Positions 33,359-41,937 of a stretch of 64,000 nt of DNA are shown piece by piece. The stretch comes from Novosphingobium sp. FKTRR1 (GTDB lineage Bacteria; Pseudomonadota; Alphaproteobacteria; Sphingomonadales; Sphingomonadaceae): NCBI RefSeq assembly GCF_020404405.1, contig NZ_JAIZDA010000013.1:1-64000 (forward strand), in the 5' to 3' direction. A program made the position numbers and the translations under genes. How positions within the stretch are numbered: position 1 is the first letter of the stretch; each line of letters starts with the position of its first letter. Below the pieces are notes generated by a model, which was given only the letters and a program-made list of their open reading frames with translations, did not search any database and had not been told where the DNA came from.

Positions 33359-33797
33359 CGATTTCCACCGCAGCGCCCAGCGGCAGCGTGGGTACGCCCA
33401 CCGCGCTGCGGGCATGGCGGCCCGCATCGCCAAACGCGGCAACCATCAGATCCGAAGCGCCATTGGCGACCTTGGGCTGATCGGTGAAATCGCCGGTGGA
33501 GTTGATGAAGGCGCCCAACTTGACCACCCGTTCCACCCGATCGAGCGAGCCGAGCGCGGCCTTGACTTGCGCCAAAAGCATCAGGCCGCAAGCCTGCGCC
33601 GCCGCATAGCCCTGCTCCACCGACACGTCGTGGCCCAGCCGACCGGTCACCAGCGCGCCGCCGACGAAGGGCAACTGGCCCGAAACGTGGAGCAGCCCGC
33701 CCGCCAGCACGGTGGGCACATAGGCGGCCACCGGCGCAGCAGGCTGGGGCAAGGTGTGGCCGAGTTCGGCCAGCCGGGCGGCGATCGTGTCAGTCAT
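33330..33797 (-). CDS. RidA family protein
   Basis: A 155-aa RidA/YjgF family protein, whose members deaminate reactive enamine/imine intermediates of PLP enzymes. It has LHVSGQLPF, QLGHDVSVEQ-like spacing, GAFINSTGDFTDQPKVANGASDLM and the arginine-bearing RSAVGVPTLPLGAAVEIDAVF ending. ATG at 33797 follows GGAG at 7 nt and overlaps the HAD gene by 8 bp. Confidence 0.9.
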   Translation of the reverse strand: MTDTIAARLAELGHTLPQPAAPVAAYVPTVLAGGLLHVSGQLPFVGGALVTGRLGHDVSVEQGYAAAQACGLMLLAQVKAALGSLDRVERVVKLGAFINSTGDFTDQPKVANGASDLMVAAFGDAGRHARSAVGVPTLPLGAAVEIDAVFAVSAA

Positions 33798-34437
33798 CGT
33801 TTTCTCCGTGCAAGCGGTCCATGATCCACGGCAGAGCGCTGGACCAGTCGTCAATCCGGGCATGGGCGTGGCCGGCCTGATGGGCGCAGCCGATGTGCGG
33901 GGCCAGCAGCGGTTCGCCGCACAAGTGCAACCGTGTGACTTCGGGCACCAGTTCGGCGACCGAGCCATGGTGCTGCGGCAGATCGTCGATGAACAGCGCG
34001 CGGCTGGGCCGGTATTCCTCGATGATCGCCTTGAGCGCGGGGCCCTTGGGCCCGGTATTGGTGAACACCCGCGCGTCGATCCCGACACCGCGCAACTGCT
34101 CGGTCCGCGCCAGTTGGCGGTCGTCGGACAGGTTGGTCAGGATCACCACATCGGCATCGCGGGCCAGCGCGTTGATCCCGTCGACCGCACCGGCGATCGG
34201 CATCTGGCGATACATCTCGGTATCGAAAAAGGCATTGAGCAGCCGCCAGATCTCCTTGGGCTCGACCAGCGAGCCGTCGTGGCGATGGCGCATGGCCTTG
34301 CTGAAATCGTGATCGGTCATCGAAAAGTCGATGCCATGCGCCTCGTCCAGCCACGCCTTGTAGGGCGCGATCATGTGCAGCAGCACTTCATCGCAATCGC
34401 TGATGACAAGCGGGCGACCGCTGGAGGGACGGGTCAT
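33790..34437 (-). CDS. HAD-superfamily hydrolase
   Basis: A 215-aa haloacid dehalogenase-like phosphohydrolase. Motif I is VISDCDEVLL (nucleophile Asp), motif II LTNLS, motif III Lys in TGPKGPALK and motif IV FIDDLPQH. Cytoplasmic. Start overlaps the DUF3572 gene stop (ATGA), so it is translationally coupled in the five-gene operon. Substrate unknown. Confidence 0.85.
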   Translation of the reverse strand: MTRPSSGRPLVISDCDEVLLHMIAPYKAWLDEAHGIDFSMTDHDFSKAMRHRHDGSLVEPKEIWRLLNAFFDTEMYRQMPIAGAVDGINALARDADVVILTNLSDDRQLARTEQLRGVGIDARVFTNTGPKGPALKAIIEEYRPSRALFIDDLPQHHGSVAELVPEVTRLHLCGEPLLAPHIGCAHQAGHAHARIDDWSSALPWIMDRLHGENDD

Positions 34438-34727
34438 GACAGGGTGTTCCTTGCGGCCAGAATGGCTTGCGGGCCTATGTCGAGTGCGTCGGCCGCCGCG
34501 ACAAGGTCCGCTTCGTGATTGCTGAGGAAATCGATCACCGCGCCCAAAAGGGCACCATCCTGCAACCCGGCGCGCAAGGTGTCGGGCGTCAGCCCCGTCA
34601 GCGACAGGAAACGCTCGGCGCGCGAATCGTCCGACAGCACCCAGCCGAGCGCCTGCAACGCGATGGCCGCGCCATCTGCTTGACCACCGGTTTGCCGGGA
34701 CCGACTAGGTTCGCGAATGATTGTCAT
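34434..34727 (-). CDS. DUF3572 family protein
   Basis: A 97-aa alphaproteobacterial conserved protein of DUF3572: ALQALGWVLSDDSRAERFLSLTGLTPDTLRAGL followed by FLSNHEADLVAAADALDI. First gene of the leftward operon. ATG at 34727 has GGAAGGA immediately upstream and gives the family length. It is divergent from divK, an arrangement often conserved in this class. No biochemical function known. Confidence 0.85.
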   Translation of the reverse strand: MTIIREPSRSRQTGGQADGAAIALQALGWVLSDDSRAERFLSLTGLTPDTLRAGLQDGALLGAVIDFLSNHEADLVAAADALDIGPQAILAARNTLS

Positions 34728-34822
34728 GTCCTTCCGCGCGCAATAAGGGTGCCAGACCCGCAGCCCGTTTGGCACATCGTGCCTTAACGCGCGTTGCGAC
34801 CGGGTTCGGGATTGTGCGGTCA

Positions 34823-35185
34823 GTGGCAAAAAGAATTCTGGTTGTCGAGGATAACGACCTCAACCGCAAGTTGTTCTGCGATCTCTTGGCGGCCAACGGC
34901 CATACGGTGGAGCCGCTGGCCGACGGGCGCGAGGCGATTGCCCGCGCGCGCAGCTTTGCCCCCGATCTGGTGATCATGGACATCCAGATGCCCAACGTCT
35001 CGGGGCTCGACCTGATCGAGGCGCTCAAGGGCGATGAGGCGCTGCGCCTGATCCCGGTGCTTGCCGTCACCGCCTATGCCGGCAAGGGTGACGAAGAACG
35101 CATCCGCCAGGCCGGGGCCGAAGGCTATCTGGCCAAGCCCGTCTCGATCAACCCGTTCATGCAGGCGGTGAACCGGCTGGTTTGA
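34823..35185 (+). CDS. divK: Single-domain response regulator DivK
   Basis: A 120-aa receiver-only protein. Acidic pocket VVEDND (E9, D10), phospho-acceptor D53 in LVIMDIQMP, T in AVTAYAG and K in YLAKPVS. In Caulobacter DivK controls CckA/CtrA signalling in the cell cycle. The GTG at 34823 gives MAKRILVVEDN; another GTG three codons earlier is possible. Divergent from DUF3572. Confidence 0.88.
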   Translation: MAKRILVVEDNDLNRKLFCDLLAANGHTVEPLADGREAIARARSFAPDLVIMDIQMPNVSGLDLIEALKGDEALRLIPVLAVTAYAGKGDEERIRQAGAEGYLAKPVSINPFMQAVNRLV

Positions 35186-35308
35186 GGGTGTGAGGGCGCA
35201 CTTCGGGCGGCGTGCCCCCGACCAAACTTGACAACCCTGCCGCAAAGCCGCTTTTCCGCCGCAATCGTCTGGCAGGGGCCATCTTGCCCAATGGAGTTAC
35301 TACCAATC

Positions 35309-35548
35309 ATGGATCGCGCGACCATCGCTGCCCGCATTGCCGAACTGATCGAGCCCTTCAACAAGAAGGGCATCGCCATCACCGACGACGTGACCTTTGC
35401 CGGCGACCTTGAATGGGACAGCCTGACGGTGATGGATTTCGTCGCCGCGATCGAGGACGAATTCGACATCATCATCAGCATGAACCAGCAGGCCGAGATC
35501 GAAACCTATGGCCAGTTGATCGACGCGGTTGAAAAGCTGCAGGGCTGA
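35309..35548 (+). CDS. Acyl carrier protein for sphingolipid synthesis
   Basis: A 79-aa acyl carrier protein with the phosphopantetheine site DLEWDSLT (Ser38), distinct from the fatty-acid AcpP. It ends 8 nt before the serine palmitoyltransferase gene, the arrangement known in Caulobacter and sphingomonads, where the dedicated carrier delivers the acyl chain. ATG at 35309; GGAG lies 13 nt upstream, a long spacing. Confidence 0.9.
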   Translation: MDRATIAARIAELIEPFNKKGIAITDDVTFAGDLEWDSLTVMDFVAAIEDEFDIIISMNQQAEIETYGQLIDAVEKLQG

Positions 35549-35556
35549 GGAACACC

Positions 35557-36783
35557 ATGACCGACACTTTGACGACCGAGACGACCACCGACCTGTTCAG
35601 CAAGTTCGATCCGCTGATCCAGCAACGCCAGGCGCTGCTCGACACCGGGGTGACCGATCCGTTCGGTCTGGTCATGGAAAAGGTGCTTTCGCCGACGACC
35701 GCGATCTGCAGCGGGCGCGAAACGATCCTGCTGGGCACCTACAACTACATGGGCATGACCTTTGACCCCGACGTGATCGCGGCGGGCAAGCAGGCGCTCG
35801 ATGAATTCGGGTCGGGCACCACCGGCAGCCGCGTGCTCAACGGCACGTATGCCGGGCATCGCGCGGTCGAAGATGCGCTCAAGGACTTCTATGGCATGGA
35901 TCATGCCATGGTGTTCTCGACCGGCTATCAGGCGAACCTTGGCATCATCAGCACGATGGCGGGCAAGGGCGATTACATCGTGCTCGACATCGACAGCCAC
36001 GCCAGCATCTGGGACGGCTGCAAGATGGGCGACGCCGAAGTCGTGCCGTTCAAGCACAACGATATCGAGGCGATGGAAAAGCGCCTCAAGCGCATTCCCG
36101 CAGGCGCGGGCAAGCTGGTCATCCTCGAAGGCGTCTATTCGATGCTGGGCGACATTGCCCCGCTGAAGGAAATGATCGCGATCGCCAAGGCGCACGGCGC
36201 GATGGTGCTGGTCGACGAGGCGCACTCGATGGGCTTCATCGGTCCCAACGGGCGCGGCGTCGCCGAAGATCAGGGCGTGCTCGATCAGGTCGATTTCGTG
36301 ATCGGCACGTTCTCCAAGTCGGTCGGCACCGTCGGCGGGTTCTGCGTGTCGAACCACCCCAAGTTCGAGATCCTGCGGCTGGTCTGCCGCCCTTACGTGT
36401 TCACCGCCAGTCTGCCGCCCAGCGTGGTCCACACCGCCGCCACCAGCATCCGCAAGCTGATGCACGGTGAGGCCAAGCGCGCGCACTTGTGGGAAAACTC
36501 GCGCACGCTGCATGGCGCGCTCAAGGCCAAGGGCTTTCAGCTTGGCACCGAAACGCCGCAAAGCGCGATCATCTCGGTGATCATGCCCGATCTTCAGCGC
36601 GGCGCCGCGATGTGGGAAGCGCTGCTGCACGAAGGGCTCTATGTGAACCTCGCCCGTCCGCCGGCCACGCCCGCCGGGATGACGCTGTTGCGCTGTTCGC
36701 TCTGTGCCGAACACAGCGCCGAACAGGTCCAGACGATCATCGGCATGTTCGAACGCGCGGGCAAGGCCATGGGCATCATCTGA
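35557..36783 (+). CDS. spt: Serine palmitoyltransferase
   Basis: A 408-aa PLP enzyme of the alpha-oxoamine synthase family that condenses L-serine with an acyl thioester to 3-ketosphinganine, first step of sphingolipid synthesis. YNYMGMTFDPDVIAAGK, GSGTTGSRVLNGTYAGHRAVE, VDEAHSMGFIGPNGRG and the PLP lysine K254 in GTFSKSVGTVGG are present. Preceded by GAGGAA and by its carrier protein gene. This pair is a strong sphingomonad marker. The stop overlaps the next ATG by one base. Confidence 0.95.
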   Translation: MTDTLTTETTTDLFSKFDPLIQQRQALLDTGVTDPFGLVMEKVLSPTTAICSGRETILLGTYNYMGMTFDPDVIAAGKQALDEFGSGTTGSRVLNGTYAGHRAVEDALKDFYGMDHAMVFSTGYQANLGIISTMAGKGDYIVLDIDSHASIWDGCKMGDAEVVPFKHNDIEAMEKRLKRIPAGAGKLVILEGVYSMLGDIAPLKEMIAIAKAHGAMVLVDEAHSMGFIGPNGRGVAEDQGVLDQVDFVIGTFSKSVGTVGGFCVSNHPKFEILRLVCRPYVFTASLPPSVVHTAATSIRKLMHGEAKRAHLWENSRTLHGALKAKGFQLGTETPQSAIISVIMPDLQRGAAMWEALLHEGLYVNLARPPATPAGMTLLRCSLCAEHSAEQVQTIIGMFERAGKAMGII

Positions 36784-37607
36784 TGCGCCGGATCGTCCGG
36801 GCTGCGGCGATTGCAGGGTTCGTCCTGCAAAGCGCCGGGCACGCGCTGGCGCAAGCTCCGGTGGCAGCGCCGCAGGTCGTGCCGCCGGGGACGCTGGCCG
36901 CCGCGCCATCCGGTCCGGCCTCGGCGATGGTCGACCAGCCTTGCGCGCTGCCCCGCAATGCGCAGAACGACTGGCCCGCCTTGTGCCGGTACCAGCGCGC
37001 CAATCGCCAGTTGGCCGCACCGCCGCGTGTGGTGATGATCGGCGATTCGATCACCGAATGGTGGCTGACGACCTCGCCCGGCATGTTTGCCGGCGGGATC
37101 GTCGATCGCGGCATCGCCGGGCAGACCTCTCCGCAAATCCTGCTGCGGTTCTATCAGGATGTGGTCCGGCTCAAGCCGCGCGTGGTGCACATCATGTGCG
37201 GCACCAACGACGTTGCGGGCAACACCGGCCCGACCAGTCCTGAGGAATACACCAACGCGATCCGCGCGATGGTCGATCTGGCGCAGGCCAACGGCATCGC
37301 GGTGGTCATTGGCAGCGTGCTTCCGGCCGGAGCCTTCAACTGGCGCGCGGGCTATCGCCCGGCGGGACAGATCGTGGCGCTGAACGTCTGGCTGCGCGAC
37401 TTTGCCCGGCTGCGCGGCGCGGCCTATGCCGATTACCACGGCGCGATGACCGACCCGCAGGGCGCGATGAAGCCGGGCCTGTCGAGCGACGGCGTCCACC
37501 CCAACGCGGCAGGCTACGCGGTGATGGAGCCGATCGCCCGCGCCGCCATCGCCGAAGCGCTGAAACCCGCACCCCAGACCGCGCCCGGCACCCCCCGCAC
37601 ACGCTGA
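36783..37607 (+). CDS. Exported SGNH/GDSL hydrolase
   Basis: A 274-aa secreted esterase-fold protein. A signal peptide ends near AGHALAQ (residue 24). SGNH blocks: VVMIGDSITEWW (Ser), GIVDRGIAGQT (Gly), HIMCGTNDVAGN (Asn) and DGVHPNAAGY (Asp, His). Its ATG shares a base with the spt stop, so it is coupled to sphingolipid genes, suggesting lipid or surface deacylation; the substrate is not known. Confidence 0.85.
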   Translation: MRRIVRAAAIAGFVLQSAGHALAQAPVAAPQVVPPGTLAAAPSGPASAMVDQPCALPRNAQNDWPALCRYQRANRQLAAPPRVVMIGDSITEWWLTTSPGMFAGGIVDRGIAGQTSPQILLRFYQDVVRLKPRVVHIMCGTNDVAGNTGPTSPEEYTNAIRAMVDLAQANGIAVVIGSVLPAGAFNWRAGYRPAGQIVALNVWLRDFARLRGAAYADYHGAMTDPQGAMKPGLSSDGVHPNAAGYAVMEPIARAAIAEALKPAPQTAPGTPRTR

Positions 37608-37723
37608 TCGGTTCCGCTGGGCGCATGCCGCGCGTTACTGCCACATTGGCCCGAATGCATCTTTCCCGTATCGGCGGAACCGCTTAAGCTGATGGCGCGT
37701 ACCGACCAGGGGGCCAGAATTTC

Positions 37724-38257
37724 ATGGGGATTTTTGCATACCGGATTTTGCTGGCCCCGGCGGCCTTGCTGTGGACCGGTTCCGCCTTGGGGCAGGCGGC
37801 ACCCGTGGCAGAAGCGCAGTTGCAAAGCGGATTCCTGCGCGATCGCAACATCGAGTTGTCCAATCAGGATGCGCCGAACGAAGAGGCCTACACCCGCCGC
37901 GCGGCTGAGGCGATCGGCGCGGGCGACTTTACCGGCGGGCTGGCGATCCTGCGGCGCTATCGGATGAGCGCGACGCTCAACGACTGGATGTTGTCCGGTC
38001 AGGCCCATGTCGGCCTTGGCGATTACGATGCCGCGCGCAAGGATTTCGGGACCGCGATCAAGAAGCGCAAGAATTTCAGCCCTGCCCAGATCGCTCTGGC
38101 TGAACTGGAAGCTGGGCATGGCGACAAGGCCGTCGCGACGGAACTGCTGACAGCCTTGACCGCGCGGCGCGATGCCTGTGGCGGGCGATGCGCCGAACAG
38201 CGCGTGCTGGATGCCGGCACCGGACGGATCGAGGCTGCGCTGAAGGCCCGGCCCTGA
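37724..38257 (+). CDS. Exported TPR-like protein
   Basis: A 177-aa protein with an N-terminal signal (ILLAPAALLWTGSALGQA) and helical repeats resembling TPRs (AYTRRAAEAIGAGDFTGGLAILRRYR; LSGQAHVGLGDYDAARKDFGTAIKKRKNF; AQIALAELEAGHGDKAVATELL). Two cysteines near the C-terminus (CGGRC) may form a disulfide. AGGGGG lies 11 nt before the ATG. Probably periplasmic scaffold; function unknown. Confidence 0.75.
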   Translation: MGIFAYRILLAPAALLWTGSALGQAAPVAEAQLQSGFLRDRNIELSNQDAPNEEAYTRRAAEAIGAGDFTGGLAILRRYRMSATLNDWMLSGQAHVGLGDYDAARKDFGTAIKKRKNFSPAQIALAELEAGHGDKAVATELLTALTARRDACGGRCAEQRVLDAGTGRIEAALKARP

Positions 38258-38282
38258 TCCTGATCCTGATCCTGATCCTGAT
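38253..38282. repeat. CCTGAT hexanucleotide repeat, five copies
   Basis: Five perfect CCTGAT units span the stop codon of the TPR-like gene; the TGA is in the first copy. It lies between convergent genes, so copy-number change would not alter either protein. Confidence 0.95.
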
Positions 38283-38300
38283 GCCGCCGGTTACCGCCGC

Positions 38301-38915
38301 TCAAGCAAGCTGCGCGGCCATGGCGCGCGCATAGCCTTCGCGCGCGGCCAGCCGGTCGAAGTAGGCGCGCATGGTGGGGGAGACGAACTCCTCCAGCCCC
38401 ACCGACAGCGCCAGCTTGATCGCGTAGCCGACCGAGATGTCGGCCATGGTGAACCGATCGGCGGCGGCATAGTCAGGCCCCAGCATTTCCTCGGCGTTGC
38501 GCAGGCGCGATCCGAACCATTCGGCATAGTCACGCGCGATCTCGGGCCGTCGCGCCTCGGGCGGGGCGAACACGGCGTAGCGCAAATGGATCGTCTGCGG
38601 GAACGTCAGCGTCGCCTCGCCCATCAGCAGGAAGTTGAGGTAGGCGGCATAGCCCGGTTCCTCCACGCCGACTGCCAGCGGCGATGGCCCGTACCGCGTG
38701 GCCAGATAGTGCGGGATCGCGCTGCTTTCGGTCATCCGCGCATCGCCATCGATCAACAGCGGGATGGTGCCGAGCGGATTGATGTAGCGGTACCCTTCCA
38801 CCCGCGCGCGCGGCGGGAACGGCAGGACTTTCAACGCGTAAGGCAGCCCCAGTTCCTCAAGCGCCCACAGCGCACGGAAGGAACGGGCATCGCGGCAGTG
38901 ATAGAGCGTTATCAT
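38301..38915 (-). CDS. Glutathione S-transferase family protein
   Basis: A 204-aa GST. The thioredoxin-like N-domain starts MITLYHCRDARSFRALWALEEL, with the cis-proline region NPLGTIPLLIDGDARMTESSAI binding glutathione gamma-glutamyl; the helical C-domain has FTMADISVGYAI (N-capping motif). ATG at 38915 starts the fold immediately. Substrate unknown. Confidence 0.9.
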   Translation of the reverse strand: MITLYHCRDARSFRALWALEELGLPYALKVLPFPPRARVEGYRYINPLGTIPLLIDGDARMTESSAIPHYLATRYGPSPLAVGVEEPGYAAYLNFLLMGEATLTFPQTIHLRYAVFAPPEARRPEIARDYAEWFGSRLRNAEEMLGPDYAAADRFTMADISVGYAIKLALSVGLEEFVSPTMRAYFDRLAAREGYARAMAAQLA

Positions 38916-38983
38916 GCCTGTGAGTTTTACCCAAGGGTGCGGCCTTGGCAAGTCCTGACCCACAGGTTCCGATCAACGGCGCT

Positions 38984-39640
38984 TCAGCTTTGGCTGGCCA
39001 GCGTGGCGTGTTCGCAGCGCGCATCGGCCGCCTTGTTGCCGCCCGAACCGCCCAGCAGCGACATCGCCACAAATCCGGAAATCACCAGCAGCACGAAGCC
39101 GATCGTCACCAGCCCCAGATACTTGTCGATGAAGCGCTTGATCGGCGCGCCGAACAGGCGGAACAGCACGCCCACGATCATGAAGCTGATCGAGCGCGAA
39201 ACGATGCTGGCCAGCAGGAACGGCACCAGCGGCATCGCAATGAACCCGGCGGTGATCGTCAGCAGCTTGAACGGGATCGGGGTGGCCCCCTTGATCACGA
39301 TGATCTCGACCCCGTATTCGCGCAAATAGCAGGCTGCGCGCGGGAAGCTTTCCTTCAGGTGCAGCAGGCCAAGCAGTTGCTCGCCCACGCTGGCATAGAG
39401 GAAGTGGCCGATGGCATAGCCCAACAGCCCGCCTGCCACCGATCCGACAGTGGCAAACGCGGCATAGCGTACCGCTTTTTTCGGATTGGCCAGGCACATC
39501 AGCCCCAACAGCGGATGCGGGGGCACCGGAAAGAAGCTGGCTTCCATGAACGCGAACAGCGCCAGCCACCACTCGGCATGGGGGTGCGCGGCCTTGGCGA
39601 TGGTCCAGTCATACAGGCGGCGAAGCATCGTGGCGGTCAT
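38984..39640 (-). CDS. DedA/VTT-domain membrane protein (YqaA-like)
   Basis: A 218-aa integral membrane protein of the SNARE-associated/VTT (DedA) superfamily: FMEASFFPVPPHPLLGLM, VGSVAGGLLGYAIGHFLY, the re-entrant-loop glycines and KGATPIPFKLLTITAGFIAM, then four or five membrane spans in all. Such proteins act in lipid carrier recycling or envelope maintenance. Start at 39640 with GGGG upstream; nearby ATGs are possible. Confidence 0.85.
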   Translation of the reverse strand: MTATMLRRLYDWTIAKAAHPHAEWWLALFAFMEASFFPVPPHPLLGLMCLANPKKAVRYAAFATVGSVAGGLLGYAIGHFLYASVGEQLLGLLHLKESFPRAACYLREYGVEIIVIKGATPIPFKLLTITAGFIAMPLVPFLLASIVSRSISFMIVGVLFRLFGAPIKRFIDKYLGLVTIGFVLLVISGFVAMSLLGGSGGNKAADARCEHATLASQS

Positions 39641-39729
39641 CCCCATTGGTGCACTGCGGCACGATGCTTAGGCGAGGCTCGGGCTTCGCACCAGACCCGG
39701 ACGCAATTAACCCATATGGCACTTTTCGA

Positions 39730-39758
39730 TTGACATTTCACGTGCAGATAGGTACATA
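39730..39758 (+). promoter_or_regulatory. Near-consensus sigma70 promoter upstream of the GTA cluster
   Basis: TTGACA (39730-39735), a 17-bp spacer and TACATA (39753-39758). It points to the GTA small terminase gene at 39914, leaving a leader of about 150 nt. Unusually good for a high-GC alphaproteobacterium. Confidence 0.6.
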
Positions 39759-39913
39759 ACAGGAACAAGCCGCCACTCCCGAGTCGCAACGGCTCCTGCC
39801 GACACCCGGCACGGCCCGATTGCCCCGGACGGGCGCCCCGAACAGTCTGGCCCGACCAGCCTGCCTCGAACAGCCTGCCTTACCCCTTTTTCGCCAACTG
39901 CAACGGAGCCACC

Positions 39914-40504
39914 ATGGCCGAGCGAGACCCGGTTGCGCGCGCTGCGCCTGTCGCCAAAGCCCGATTGGCAAAAGCCCCTTCGGCAACCGCAAAAAAGTCC
40001 AAGTCCGCGCTGGGTCAGCGCTGGACCCGGCCGTTCCTGGCGGCGCTGGCCGATACCTCGAACGTCGCTGCCGCCGCGCGCAAGGCCAAGATCGACCCGT
40101 CGACCGCCTATCACCGCCGCCGCATCGACGCCGAGTTCAATCGCGAATGGCAAGTCGCGCTGTGCGAAGGCTACGACAACCTTGAGATGGAATTGCTCCA
40201 CCGCCTGCGCACCGGCGAGTTGAAACCTGCCGCCGGTGCCGCCAAGCGCGCCGGGCGCAGCTTCGACAACGCCACCGCGTTTCGCCTGCTGGTGGTCCAC
40301 CGCGAAAGCGCGGCGCGCGAACGGGCCTTGCGCGATCATGTCAGCGCGGCCGAGATCCGCAGCGTCATCGACCGCAAGATCGAGGATCTGCGCCAGCGCG
40401 TGGCTGCCGCCAAGTCGGCGCGCGATGGCTCGGGCGCGGCTTCGGCTTCGACCACCCTCACCGCCCTTCCCGCTCCGGCCAATCCTGCGAACAACCGCGT
40501 ATGA
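39914..40504 (+). CDS. GTA gp1, terminase small subunit-like
   Basis: A 196-aa protein at the head of the GTA cluster, matching the small terminase position (RcGTA g1). The core WTRPFLAALADTSNVAAAARKAKIDPSTAYHRRRIDAEF is a helix-turn-helix DNA-binding region, followed by LEMELLHRLRTGELK and a long helical segment for oligomerisation. Basic, low-complexity N- and C-terminal tails. ATG follows CGGAG. Overlaps the large subunit by 4 bp. Confidence 0.82.
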   Translation: MAERDPVARAAPVAKARLAKAPSATAKKSKSALGQRWTRPFLAALADTSNVAAAARKAKIDPSTAYHRRRIDAEFNREWQVALCEGYDNLEMELLHRLRTGELKPAAGAAKRAGRSFDNATAFRLLVVHRESAARERALRDHVSAAEIRSVIDRKIEDLRQRVAAAKSARDGSGAASASTTLTALPAPANPANNRV

Positions 40505-41850
40505 TCGAGCGGTTCGACTTCCTGCTCGATGATGTCGAGGGCCTTTACCGGCAATTGCCCGAACGGCTTGGTCCGGTCGAGCGCAGCCACTTTGCCGCCA
40601 ACTGGCCGGCCTTTGCCCGCGCCGAACAACTCGCTCCGGCGGGCGACTGGCGGGTGTGGCTGGTCATGGCCGGGCGCGGCTTTGGCAAGACCCGCGCCGG
40701 GGCCGAATGGGTGCGCAGCGTGGCCGAGGCCGATCCGGCCGCCCGCATCGCGCTGGTCGCCGCCTCGCTGCACGAAGCGCGCAGCGTGATGGTCGAGGGT
40801 GAAAGCGGCTTGATGGCGATCAGCCCGGTCCATGCCCGCCCGCGCTTCGAGCCATCGTTGCGGCGGATCGTGTGGCCGAACGGTGCGCAGGCGCAACTCT
40901 ATTCCGCCGCCGAGCCCGAAGCGCTGCGCGGTCCCCAGCACAGCCACGCCTGGTGCGACGAGATCGCCAAGTGGGACGATGGCCAAAGCCAGGCGCGGCG
41001 CAGTTGGGACAACCTGCTGCTGGGCCTGCGGCTGGGCAGCGATCCGCGCATCGTCGCCACCACCACCCCGCGCCCGGTGCCGCTGCTGCGACGGCTGCTC
41101 GACCAGTACGACAGTACGGGCAGCGTGGAGGGGCCAAGCGGCGTGGTCATCACCCGCGGCCGCACGCAAGACAATGCCGCCAACCTGCCAGCGCGCTTCA
41201 TCGCCGATGTCGAGCGCGAGTTTTCCGGCACGCGGCTCGGGCGACAGGAGCTCGACGGCGAACTGATCGAGGACTTGCCCGGCGCCTTGTGGCGGCGCGG
41301 CCTGCTCGAAGCCTGCCGTACCGGTGCGGTGCCGGCGATGAACCGGGTGGTCATCGGCGTCGATCCGCCCGCCAGTGCCGAGGGCGATGCTTGCGGCATC
41401 GTGGTCTGCGGGCTGGGCGAGGATGGTCTGGCCCATGTACTGGCCGACGCCTCGGTCGAAAAGGCCAGCCCCGACACCTGGGCCCGCGCGGTCGCCGCCG
41501 CTGCTGCTGCATGGAACGCCGACCGCGTGGTGGCCGAGGCCAATCAGGGCGGTGCGATGGTCGAGGCGGTGCTGCGCGCCGCCAATGCCGCGCTGCCCTT
41601 GCGGCTGGTCCACGCCTCACGCGGGAAAGTCGCAAGGGCCGAGCCGGTCGCCGCGCTGTATGAAGCGGGCCGGGTGCGCCACGTCGGCCAGTTTGCGCGG
41701 CTGGAGGACGAATTGTGCGGGTTGATGCCGGGCGGCGCCTATCACGGTCCCGGCCGCAGCCCCGACCGCGCCGATGCCTGCGTCTGGGCGCTGACCGAAC
41801 TGATGCTGGGCCGCAGCGGGCAAGGCCGACCGCGCGTGTGGTTCGACTGA
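40501..41850 (+). CDS. GTA gp2, terminase large subunit
   Basis: A 449-aa DNA-packaging motor. ATPase: Walker A AGRGFGKT near residue 60, Walker B-like HAWCDEIAKWD, coupling motif VATTTPRP. Nuclease: VIGVDPPAS, VVAEANQGG and SPDRADACVWAL supply acidic metal ligands. GTA large subunits package random host DNA by headful. Overlaps the small subunit by 4 bp (ATGA). Confidence 0.95.
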   Translation: MIERFDFLLDDVEGLYRQLPERLGPVERSHFAANWPAFARAEQLAPAGDWRVWLVMAGRGFGKTRAGAEWVRSVAEADPAARIALVAASLHEARSVMVEGESGLMAISPVHARPRFEPSLRRIVWPNGAQAQLYSAAEPEALRGPQHSHAWCDEIAKWDDGQSQARRSWDNLLLGLRLGSDPRIVATTTPRPVPLLRRLLDQYDSTGSVEGPSGVVITRGRTQDNAANLPARFIADVEREFSGTRLGRQELDGELIEDLPGALWRRGLLEACRTGAVPAMNRVVIGVDPPASAEGDACGIVVCGLGEDGLAHVLADASVEKASPDTWARAVAAAAAAWNADRVVAEANQGGAMVEAVLRAANAALPLRLVHASRGKVARAEPVAALYEAGRVRHVGQFARLEDELCGLMPGGAYHGPGRSPDRADACVWALTELMLGRSGQGRPRVWFD

Positions 41851-41937
41851 CCGCGCGCTCATCCCGATCGTCGCTGCCGCTCGCAGACTTTCTGAAATTC
41901 CGCAGCCCGTTCGCCGGGCCCTTGTGAAAGGAAATCC

